The position numbers and the translations under genes are program-made. A stretch of 6,157 bases of DNA from Spirochaetales bacterium (lineage in GTDB: Bacteria > Spirochaetota > Spirochaetia > DSM-16054 > Sediminispirochaetaceae), in contig JAASTM010000161.1 of the NCBI GenBank assembly GCA_021767325.1, positions 1-6,157 of the forward strand, given 5' to 3'. The first letter of the stretch is position 1; each line of letters starts with the position of its first letter. Below are positions 1 through 5,639 of the stretch, in pieces. Under the pieces are notes generated by a model. The model did not search any database. It was given only the letters and a program-made list of their open reading frames with translations, and was not told where the DNA came from.

Positions 1-2
1 AA

Positions 3-362
3 CAAAATCTACTTTCAAAAAGCTCCTTTTCAGCCGCTGTTCCCCTTACGAAGCAGTTCAGTCTGCGGTATCTGTTCAGCTGGGAGTGGGTGGACTTAGC
101 CTCGGTGACAGCGGAGGACGGTTCGGCTTTTCAGCACAGTGCCGGTTTTACACTGGCAGGGCAAGAGGTCCCGTTCAGTGTTAACAGCAGCTATCTGGTG
201 GGACACGGCTTCCGGGGAGTTCAGCATCAGGTGGATGCCAGACTTGATGTGCCGCTAATGGAATCGTTCAGCATTATTTCGAAGTTCAGTTATAGATACG
301 CAGAAACAGTGGACTATGAAACTCCGTTCCTGTTCTCCACATTCGCACATTATGAGTTTTAG
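3..362 (+). CDS. C-terminal part of an outer-membrane beta-barrel protein (5' end outside window)
   Basis: The frame is open from the window edge to a TAG at 360-362, giving 119 visible residues; the start lies upstream. The visible part has the alternating polar/hydrophobic pattern of transmembrane beta-strands, for example FSLRYLFSWEW, VPFSVNSSYLVGHG and FSIISKFSYRY. It ends in FSTFAHYEF, with a terminal Phe and aromatic residues at alternate positions, which is the usual BAM-recognised C-terminal signal of outer-membrane barrels. Gly and aromatic residues are frequent and Cys is absent. An internal GTG at 90 is in frame but has no reason to be the start. The last 11 bases overlap the next gene, so the two are probably one transcript. 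The exact barrel family and any substrate cannot be read from this fragment. I am fairly sure of the barrel class and have no view on function. Confidence 0.72.
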   Translation, partial: QNLLSKSSFSAAVPLTKQFSLRYLFSWEWVDLASVTAEDGSAFQHSAGFTLAGQEVPFSVNSSYLVGHGFRGVQHQVDARLDVPLMESFSIISKFSYRYAETVDYETPFLFSTFAHYEF

Positions 363-1806
363 ACCGGCAATTAACACAATCTTCGGCGTACTTCTACTCG
401 TTCTGATTCTGTTCGGGCTGTGTGCACTACCCGTATGCGCGAATGAACTCCAGCTGGCTCTTTCCTTATATAATCGCCAGGAATACGATCAGGCAAAACA
501 GCTGCTCGCAGCACTGCGGGATAACGGCCGTTTGGATGCCTCCGGCTTTGCCCTGCTGGCAATGTGTCATCTCAATACCCAGGAAATCGATGCCGCCCGC
601 CAGGCTATTACAATGGCCCGCCGTCTTGACCCCAGTGATTATCTGGTTCGTCTATCCGGCGGCAATCTGCAACTGCATCTGTCAAATTACCCGCAGGCAG
701 CAACTCTGTTCGACGAACTTTACAAAGAATATCCTCACCGGAGTGAAACCCAACAAGGCTTAATCCAAGCACTTGTCGGCCTGTCGCTTGAGGCGTTTCG
801 CGACGGTAATTTCGAGACTGCTTTGAAAGAGATTGAGAGAGCCCTCAGCCTGCAGCCGGATAACTCTGATCTCATTTCATATAAAATCTCTGTATTAAGG
901 CATACCAATCGAAGCGAGGAGTTGGAGCAGACCTACCGCCGCTATTTGGAGCTGCGGCCGGCAAGCGCTGACGCCCACGCCGGACTCGGTGACCTTTTAA
1001 AAAGCCGTGGTAAACTCGCAGCGGCAGGGGAACATTTTGTAAAAGCGGTTCGATACGACTCGGCCGACCCTCAGCCCTTCCTCTTTCTCGGCCGGCAGTC
1101 CGCCGCTGCCGGGGAAACGGATAGAGCCCGCAGTCTGATACAGGAGGCTGTCGGGAAAGCGGTTCAGATGTTCAACAACTATCGTATGCAGGCGGCACAA
1201 GAGATGGAAGCGGGAGGGCGGGAAGATCCGGCTCGGCTGCAGCGCGTGAAATCGTTGTCCGAACAGTCCGAGCGGCCGAAGCGCCTGTTAGAAGAATCGC
1301 TGTCGGTCTTGATCGGGCTTTATTCGGAACCGGAGCATCTATTGGCCGAGTTACAGCGTCTGGCTGAGTGGTATTCATCCTCAACGGATGTACGGACGGT
1401 TCTGGCCGAGCAGCTGATGGCAGCTGATTATGTCGCCAGAGCTAAGGCCGAGTGGGAAGAGCTGATCGAACAGTATCCCTACTATTCCCGGGCGCAGCTG
1501 GGGCTTGCAGAGTGCCACCGGCGGCAGGGCCGGTTGACCAAGGCTGCGCTGGCGGGTCGCCGGGCCCTCGATTTGGAACCGGAGGACCCGGCGGTGTACC
1601 GCTGTCTCGAAAAGATCTATCGACAGATGGGCAAGCCGGATGTGTACCTGCAGGTTCTGGAAATGCAGATTTTGAAGAATAAATACAACATACTCCTGTA
1701 CGAAGAGGCTGCTCTGGCGGCTGAATCTGTGGACAAGCCCCGGCAGGCAGATCTCTTTCGGGAAAGGGCGCAGATGCTCCGGGACTATCGAAAGCAGCAC
1801 CGTTGA
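352..1806 (+). CDS. Secreted/periplasmic TPR-repeat protein
   Basis: This is a 484-residue protein starting at the ATG at 352. An upstream in-frame ATG at 316 would put 12 extra residues (MKLRSCSPHSHI) before the signal peptide, so 352 is preferred. Residues 1-30 form a classical signal peptide: an Arg, a hydrophobic core GVLLLVLILFGL, and a likely cleavage site at VCA|NE. The Cys residues do not sit in a proper lipobox. The rest is made of 34-residue helical repeats with TPR spacing (A/G at position 8, Y/F at 11, A at 20, P near 32), clear at about 31-165, 170-270 and again 360-460. Examples are ALKEIERALSLQPDNSD and AALAGRRALDLEPEDPA. The middle stretch, about 275-340, is more degenerate. 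TPR arrays are protein-binding scaffolds, and export plus overlap with a beta-barrel gene suggest a periplasmic partner for the barrel or for envelope assembly; that link is inference. No Shine-Dalgarno precedes the start, consistent with coupling to the upstream stop. Confidence 0.88.
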   Translation: MSFRPAINTIFGVLLLVLILFGLCALPVCANELQLALSLYNRQEYDQAKQLLAALRDNGRLDASGFALLAMCHLNTQEIDAARQAITMARRLDPSDYLVRLSGGNLQLHLSNYPQAATLFDELYKEYPHRSETQQGLIQALVGLSLEAFRDGNFETALKEIERALSLQPDNSDLISYKISVLRHTNRSEELEQTYRRYLELRPASADAHAGLGDLLKSRGKLAAAGEHFVKAVRYDSADPQPFLFLGRQSAAAGETDRARSLIQEAVGKAVQMFNNYRMQAAQEMEAGGREDPARLQRVKSLSEQSERPKRLLEESLSVLIGLYSEPEHLLAELQRLAEWYSSSTDVRTVLAEQLMAADYVARAKAEWEELIEQYPYYSRAQLGLAECHRRQGRLTKAALAGRRALDLEPEDPAVYRCLEKIYRQMGKPDVYLQVLEMQILKNKYNILLYEEAALAAESVDKPRQADLFRERAQMLRDYRKQHR

Positions 1807-1831
1807 AGCGGAGGCTCCGGCCGCTTATACT
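1803..1831 (+). promoter_or_regulatory. Candidate sigma-70-type promoter of the kinase gene, leaderless
   Basis: TTGAAG at 1803-1808 and TATACT at 1826-1831 are separated by exactly 17 bp and match the -35 and -10 consensus at 4/6 and 5/6. The -35 box overlaps the TGA stop of the TPR gene. Counting 7 bases past the -10 puts transcription start on the A of the ATG at 1839, and no Shine-Dalgarno lies at a useful distance (the only GGAGG is about 25 bases upstream). This suggests a leaderless mRNA. An 11-base dyad, CGGAGGCTCCG at 1809-1819, lies within the spacer. The prediction is from pattern only. Confidence 0.5.
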
Positions 1832-1838
1832 GTGACAT

Positions 1839-2813
1839 ATGATAGATGACTCCACCGCCGCACAGCTGTTCGAACACGCAATGCAAATCAAGGCCCATTC
1901 TGTAAAAAATATGGGGTACGGGCGCTTTTCAGACAGCTTTCTAATCGAAGCACCGGATTCCTCCGCCACAGGCAGTTATGTCCTGCGGATCGCACCGCCG
2001 GACTCGCTGCTGCAGCTGTTTTATGAATACCGAATGATGCGCCAGGAACCGGAAATCCACCGCCGGGTGCGGGCGGAAACCACTGTGCCGGTACCGCGAA
2101 TCCTGGCTCACGACTTCACCCGGCAGCATATCGACCGAGATTTTCTGGTGATGGAGCTGATGCCCGGCCGTCCGCTGACAGAAATCAGCCCGCAGGCCTC
2201 CGCCCGTGCGATGCAGGAGTTGGGCGGATGCGTTGCACAGCTGCACGGCCTGCGGGAATCGCAGAACCGTTTCGGCTACGTCGGAGCACATAACTGCATG
2301 GAGCCGCAGCCGGACTGGCAGTCGGCCTTCCTCGAGATGTACCGCCGCCTTCTCGACGACATTGTCGGCGTGGAAATCTACGACCGCAAAACCGCGGACT
2401 GGGCCTTGTCTCTGCTGCATTCGCACGCACCGGTATTTACCCATACCGAAGTCTCCCGGCTGTGTCACGGTGATCTGTGGGTCGAGAACATACTGACCAC
2501 TGCCGAGGGCCAGGTGACCGCGCTGCTCGATTTCGACCGGGCCTGCTGGGGTGACGTGGAGTGGGACCTGGCAATTGCCGACTACTGCGGGATGACCGGG
2601 GAAGAGTTCTGGCGCGGCTACGGTCAGCCGGATTTCCGGCGAGATCGGGCTGCCCGGGTACGCAGACTCTTCTATCTGCTGTATGAGCATCAGAAGTACA
2701 TCGTAATCTCGGTCAGCAGCCGGCGGAACGATCCGCAGGGTGCCCGCCGCTACGCCGATCAATCCTTACAGATTATGCACCGTTTCAAGGACAGCGGCAG
2801 AACTGATATCTGA
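1839..2813 (+). CDS. Phosphotransferase of the aminoglycoside/choline kinase (APH) fold
   Basis: The 324-residue protein has the kinase layout of the APH family (protein-kinase-like fold). There is a Gly-containing nucleotide loop near 26-35 (GYGRFSDSFLI), a beta-strand VLRIAPP at 48-54, and a hinge MELMPG at 105-110. The catalytic loop HGDLWVEN lies at 210-217, with Asp212 as probable base and Asn217 as metal ligand. The metal-binding LLDFDRACWGD lies at 229-239, with Asp231 in the DFG-equivalent position. Residue 50 is Arg where many relatives have the ATP-contacting Lys; APH-like families vary here. Family members phosphorylate small hydroxyl substrates such as aminoglycosides, macrolides, choline, homoserine or sugars, using ATP or GTP in the cytoplasm. 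Nothing in the sequence picks a substrate, and a chromosomal setting without resistance genes argues against assuming antibiotic resistance. It lies 32 bases after the TPR gene and appears to have its own promoter. The MFS gene downstream is convergent, so no operon is implied. Confidence 0.88.
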   Translation: MIDDSTAAQLFEHAMQIKAHSVKNMGYGRFSDSFLIEAPDSSATGSYVLRIAPPDSLLQLFYEYRMMRQEPEIHRRVRAETTVPVPRILAHDFTRQHIDRDFLVMELMPGRPLTEISPQASARAMQELGGCVAQLHGLRESQNRFGYVGAHNCMEPQPDWQSAFLEMYRRLLDDIVGVEIYDRKTADWALSLLHSHAPVFTHTEVSRLCHGDLWVENILTTAEGQVTALLDFDRACWGDVEWDLAIADYCGMTGEEFWRGYGQPDFRRDRAARVRRLFYLLYEHQKYIVISVSSRRNDPQGARRYADQSLQIMHRFKDSGRTDI

Positions 2814-2835
2814 AACTACTTGTGGATTGGTCTAC

Positions 2836-2851
2836 ACTCGGGGCCCGGAGT
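2836..2851. other. Imperfect GC-rich dyad between convergent genes
   Basis: ACTCGGGGCCCGGAGT matches its own reverse complement at 14 of 16 positions and sits in the 80-base gap between the converging kinase and MFS genes. It could help end transcription from either side, but the arms leave almost no loop and no T-run follows closely on either strand. A T6 run at 2884-2889 is preceded only by a weak AT-rich stem (AAATG-AGTG-CATTT). A true bidirectional terminator is therefore not established. Confidence 0.3.
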
Positions 2852-2893
2852 CTTGGGCTGAAGAAATTGCGGAAATGAGTGCATTTTTTATAA

Positions 2894-4300
2894 TTATTCC
2901 TCATCATCGGTATCCTCGGAAAGCAGTCCGGTGTCATCGTGGGTCAGCTGTACCTCGACACTCGAGGGAGTGATAGTTTCTGTGCTCAGGGCTTCAGCCT
3001 CGGGCTCTGCGGCGGGTCTCCTGCCGGGTCGAAGGGTACGGCGGCGGGCCGGGCTGCGGCTTGTCCGGCGGCGCAGAAGGAAGAATGCAGCGAAAGTAGT
3101 GCGCGGATAGGGATGGTAGTGTTCCTGATGACGACGCGGCAGGAAGGGTACCAGCAGCAGCCGGGAAAGACTCAACAGAACGAAGGCGGCCAGTACCACC
3201 CCGATAAACAGGAAGAGCCCGTTAGGGCCGAGCAGGCCCATGACCACACTGGCCCCGTATGGACCGGCGGCCGAACCGAGTCCGTAAAAAACCACCAGGG
3301 CACTGGCCGCATGGACCATTTCGCTATGGGTTAACTGGTCGTTCAACAGGGCGATTGACAGCGAATACAACGGCATACAGAAGGCGCCGAACAGAAATGT
3401 GAGCACGTATAGGGGCATACCGGCTGCCCCCACCAGGGCTATTCCACCGGCCGCCGCGGCACTGATGCCGGCTCCCGCCAGAATGGTGATGCGGCGGTCA
3501 CTCCGGTCGGATATCCAGCCCAGCGGCCATTGCGAGGCCAGCGCGCCCAGCGACAGCGAGAGCATTAAATAACCGATACCCGCCTCGCTGAAGCCGGAAG
3601 TCTGCCCGAATAAGGGAGCCAGCCCCCACATGGCCTCGGCACTCATACCGCTGAGAATCACGCCGAACCCGGCCATTGGCGATTTAGTGAAAGTTTTGAT
3701 CGGTCGGATCGGTGTCCGGTCTACCTGCGGGACTCCGGACACCTGCGCTAAGGCCAGGGGAACCAGTGAAAGTGATACCAGAATACTCGTGACGGCGAAT
3801 AACTCAAAACCGGCCGGCGGCAGAACCGCAATCAGCGGCTGTCCGGCGCCCATGGCAGCCAGATACACCAGACTGTAGAGGCCGAGGATCCGTCCGCGGT
3901 TATAAGTGGATGTGGACGAGTTGAGCCAGCTCTCCACGATCACCAGCATCCCGGCTATAAACAGCCCGTGCAGGCTGCGAAAAATGACCCATGCTATCGG
4001 ATCGATTACAATCAGGTGGGCCAGGGCAGTGGTCGAAGCCAACGAGGCAAAGGCTGAAAAAGTCCGCACGTAGCCGACGAACCGGATAAAGGTGACCACC
4101 AGCAGTGATCCGGCTATGAAGCCGACAAAGTAGGATGAGATAATTACACCGATAATCTGATTGCTAAAGCCTTCGATTCCGCCCCGCAGGGCAACCGCCG
4201 TCCCCTGCAGCGCTGCTCCGGATCCCAGCAGAAAAACAGCGATCATGATTGCGGTTATTGTGGTTCGCGGGTGTTCGTGCTCCTGAATCTGTGGCTTCAT
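2894..4300 (-). CDS. MFS transporter, YcaD-like, with charged C-terminal tail
   Basis: This is a 468-residue membrane protein read from the ATG at 4300. The frame stays open up to a GTG at 4399, which would add 33 mostly polar residues. I chose 4300 because the first membrane helix then starts after a normal short cytoplasmic N-terminus (about residue 15), although AAGGTG lies rather far upstream (14 bases). About twelve hydrophobic segments are visible between 15 and 385. Family marks are the VESWLN motif at 122-127, typical of YcaD-like major facilitator proteins, and the second-half MFS motif A, GWISDRSDRR, at 261-270, in the cytoplasmic loop. YcaD relatives are proton-linked-type secondary carriers whose substrates are unknown. 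After the PYPRTT sequence at 397-402, usual for the family tail, comes an Arg-rich stretch at 410-428 and then an acidic end, TDDEE. The gene is convergent with the kinase and divergent from the acidic small protein. Confidence 0.9.
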   Translation of the reverse strand: MKPQIQEHEHPRTTITAIMIAVFLLGSGAALQGTAVALRGGIEGFSNQIIGVIISSYFVGFIAGSLLVVTFIRFVGYVRTFSAFASLASTTALAHLIVIDPIAWVIFRSLHGLFIAGMLVIVESWLNSSTSTYNRGRILGLYSLVYLAAMGAGQPLIAVLPPAGFELFAVTSILVSLSLVPLALAQVSGVPQVDRTPIRPIKTFTKSPMAGFGVILSGMSAEAMWGLAPLFGQTSGFSEAGIGYLMLSLSLGALASQWPLGWISDRSDRRITILAGAGISAAAAGGIALVGAAGMPLYVLTFLFGAFCMPLYSLSIALLNDQLTHSEMVHAASALVVFYGLGSAAGPYGASVVMGLLGPNGLFLFIGVVLAAFVLLSLSRLLLVPFLPRRHQEHYHPYPRTTFAAFFLLRRRTSRSPARRRTLRPGRRPAAEPEAEALSTETITPSSVEVQLTHDDTGLLSEDTDDEE

Positions 4301-4418
4301 AATTCTACGTACCACACCTTGCCTGTATTGGACAATCCTTGGTGTTAAAAAAGTTGTGAGATTTTTTCTGTTACTCGCCAACGGCGAAATCGCCTGCACT
4401 TTCTCAGTAATTTTGCAA

Positions 4419-4448
4419 AAAATATGCGCTGACCGCGAGTAATATCAA
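4419..4448 (-). promoter_or_regulatory. Weak candidate promoter for the MFS gene
   Basis: On the minus strand, TTGATA (4448-4443) and TATTTT (4424-4419) are 18 bp apart. Start of transcription would be near 4412, leaving about 110 bases of leader before the ATG at 4300, or almost none if the GTG at 4399 were used. The leader holds three alternating 5-base arms, at 4375-4379, 4383-4387 and 4390-4394 (TCGCC, GGCGA, TCGCC on the plus strand), which can form mutually exclusive small hairpins. AT-rich DNA makes chance matches likely. Confidence 0.28.
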
Positions 4449-4490
4449 AAACGAAAATAATCCCACATCCTTTGGTACATTACATAAAAC

Positions 4491-4519
4491 TTGACCTTTC
4501 GAGCAGGCATTACTATGTT
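4491..4519 (+). promoter_or_regulatory. Candidate sigma-70-type promoter for the acidic small protein
   Basis: TTGACC (4491-4496, 5/6 to consensus) and TATGTT (4514-4519, 4/6) are spaced by 17 bp. Transcription would begin near 4526, just ahead of the ribosome site AAAGGAG at 4528-4534, giving a leader of about 16 bases. The block upstream (4441-4490) is AT-rich, as in many strong promoters. The same region would serve the divergent MFS gene. Confidence 0.45.
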
Positions 4520-4541
4520 GGAGGTAGAAAGGAGAACAAGA

Positions 4542-4922
4542 ATGGCACAGTTTGATACCTCTTTGATTGAAGATTATCGAAGTATTGCAGCCGACGGTGA
4601 TGCGGGCAGCATTGATCGTCTCAAATCGACCTTTTTAGAAGATATACCTGAGGATTACGACGGTGAAGTCCTCTTCAATGAGGCACTCGAGCAATTTGAA
4701 GCAGAGGAGCTGGGGGAGGTGTGTGCTGAAATAATACTCACGCTTACAGCATCCTGCGAACGGGATGATTTTCATAGTTGGGACTATGACCATCTGTCAT
4801 TCATTATTGAACTGTCCAATTCACATGATTTTCACATCCCGAAAAACCTGCTCAACGGTTTGCCGGAGCAGCTGATTCTCCTGGTCGATTCGGATAAAGT
4901 GGAAAAACCGGGCTGTGATTAG
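4542..4922 (+). CDS. Small, strongly acidic protein of unknown function
   Basis: This encodes 126 residues, beginning MAQFDTSLIEDY. The start at 4542 is fixed by the good ribosome site AAAGGAG at 4528-4534, 7 bases upstream; in-frame codons from 4491 lack one and would overlap the promoter. I do not recognise a family. By count there are 31 Asp/Glu against 7 Lys/Arg, so the protein is very acidic. It reads as soluble and mostly helical, with amphipathic stretches at about 23-35 and 44-72 and a hydrophobic helix-like segment LLNGLPEQLILLV at 103-115. No signal peptide, membrane helix or metal-binding Cys/His cluster is present; the Cys residues at 61, 72 and 125 are scattered. GC content looks lower than in the genes to the left. 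There is no clear terminator before slyD, 155 bases downstream, so the two may share a transcript. A cytosolic protein-binding role is possible, but this is a guess. Confidence 0.75.
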   Translation: MAQFDTSLIEDYRSIAADGDAGSIDRLKSTFLEDIPEDYDGEVLFNEALEQFEAEELGEVCAEIILTLTASCERDDFHSWDYDHLSFIIELSNSHDFHIPKNLLNGLPEQLILLVDSDKVEKPGCD

Positions 4923-4957
4923 ATTTTTGGGCTGCCCCCCTTTCCGTTCAGGATAAA

Positions 4958-5019
4958 TTTTAGTAGTTTAATAGGAGACCATTGATATCTTTTCTTCATA
5001 TCCAATCTAACTACTGAAA
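4958..5019 (+). promoter_or_regulatory. Nested stem-loop in the spacer before slyD
   Basis: The outer arms 4958-4968 (TTTTAGTAGTT) and 5009-5019 (AACTACTGAAA) pair over 11 bp with one T-G wobble. Inside, ATTGATAT (4981-4988) pairs with ATATCCAAT (4998-5006) over 8 bp with one bulged C, around a 9-base loop. No T-run follows on the plus strand, so it does not look like an intrinsic terminator. As RNA it could be a 5' leader structure or processing site ahead of slyD, and as DNA a protein-binding dyad. The AT-rich pairing is of moderate stability only. Confidence 0.4.
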
Positions 5020-5077
5020 ATCGCCAACAATTACTGTTGAAAAGCTTATTGATGCAGAAATTTACCAAGGGGGAAAT

Positions 5078-5542
5078 ATGAAAATTCAAAACGATAAGGT
5101 TGTAAGCATCGACTATACCTTGAAAGATGATTCCGGCGAGGTCCTGGACACCTCTCAGGATCGTGAGCCGCTGGCCTTCATTTTTGGAAGCGGAAACATC
5201 ATTCCTGGACTGGAAAATGCACTCGAAGGCAAGGAACAGGGCGAAGAACTCTCTGTGACCGTTGAACCAAAAGAGGGATACGGAGAATACGATGAATCGT
5301 TGATGTTCGAAGTCGGCAAAGAGCAGTTTCAGGATGCTTCCCAAATTCAGGAAGGCATGCAGGTTCAGGCCCAAAACAGTAACGGTCAGGTGCAAATTTT
5401 TACCATCAAAAGCATTGGTGATGAAAAAGTGACCTTGGATGCGAATCATCCACTTGCCGGACAGACCCTGCACTTTGATGTAGCAGTTTCAGATGTACGT
5501 GATGCAACTGAAGAAGAGCTTGATCACGGCCACGTCCATTAA
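5078..5542 (+). CDS. slyD: SlyD-like FKBP-type peptidyl-prolyl cis-trans isomerase
   Basis: This is a 154-residue cytoplasmic folding helper: FKBP-type enzymes speed cis/trans rotation of Xaa-Pro bonds, and SlyD proteins add a chaperone 'insert-in-flap' domain. The FKBP part is at 1-70 and about 128-147: VSIDYTLKDDSGEVLDTS near 9-26, FGSGNIIPGLENALEG at 36-51, GYGEYDE at 67-73 and LAGQTLHFDVAV at 126-137. Active-site-type residues Tyr13, Asp24, Ile42, Tyr68 and Phe133 are present. The insert domain spans about 74-125. The ending ATEEELDHGHVH matches SlyD, but the long His/Cys metal-binding tail of the E. coli protein is missing, so a role in nickel delivery is less likely. The start is preceded by AAGGGGG at 5067-5073. 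The upstream leader contains a stem-loop, and two hairpins close the gene. Confidence 0.93.
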   Translation: MKIQNDKVVSIDYTLKDDSGEVLDTSQDREPLAFIFGSGNIIPGLENALEGKEQGEELSVTVEPKEGYGEYDESLMFEVGKEQFQDASQIQEGMQVQAQNSNGQVQIFTIKSIGDEKVTLDANHPLAGQTLHFDVAVSDVRDATEEELDHGHVH

Positions 5543-5568
5543 TTAAATAAATAATTACATTCACACTG

Positions 5569-5596
5569 CTGTCAGGCGAACTATTCGGCCTGACAG
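5569..5596 (+). terminator. First hairpin after slyD
   Basis: CTGTCAGGC (5569-5577) and GCCTGACAG (5588-5596) form a perfect 9 bp stem with a 10-base loop, 27 bases past the slyD stop. Only TATT follows, so alone it is a weak terminator. It may act with the next hairpin, or protect the mRNA 3' end. Confidence 0.5.
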
Positions 5597-5604
5597 TATT
5601 CACC

Positions 5605-5634
5605 AAGGCCGCTACCAGCGGCCTTTATTACGTG
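5605..5634 (+). terminator. Intrinsic terminator, second hairpin after slyD
   Basis: AAGGCCGCT (5605-5613) and AGCGGCCTT (5617-5625) make a perfect 9 bp GC-rich stem with a 3-base loop, followed by a T-rich stretch TTATTACG. It is preceded by another hairpin 8 bases upstream. This is the most convincing terminator in the window. Because the stem is symmetric with A residues on its left side, it could partly act on transcripts coming from the transposase side too. Confidence 0.72.
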
Positions 5635-5639
5635 TTTAG

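Noticed and set aside
1442..1969. Minus-strand open frame of 175 codons spanning the TPR/kinase junction
   Set aside because: It is Pro/Ser/Ala-rich low-complexity translation, with no family signal and no ribosome site. It is a shadow of the TPR gene.
1941..2762. Long open frame of 273 codons on the minus strand across the kinase gene
   Set aside because: It mirrors the GC-rich kinase coding strand, shows no recognisable domain, and the opposite frame has intact catalytic motifs.
1839..2813. Calling the kinase an aminoglycoside resistance gene
   Set aside because: The fold is shared by many metabolic kinases, and no resistance-type neighbours or close resemblance to a named resistance enzyme can be seen.
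2838..2893. Terminator for the kinase or MFS gene
   Set aside because: The GC-rich dyad has no usable loop and the T-run is preceded only by a weak AT stem, so no confident terminator call is made; the dyad is listed as a low-confidence feature.
4973..5017. A possible 11-codon leader peptide starting with TTG at 4982 after AGGAG at 4973, ending TGA at 5015-5017
   Set aside because: The start codon is rare, the spacing is short (4 bases), the peptide shows no regulatory codon run, and it lies wholly inside the stem-loop region. Chance is the simpler explanation.
4919..5473. Minus-strand open frame of 184 codons across slyD
   Set aside because: SlyD on the plus strand is unmistakable; the reverse translation has no domain and crosses the intergenic spacer.
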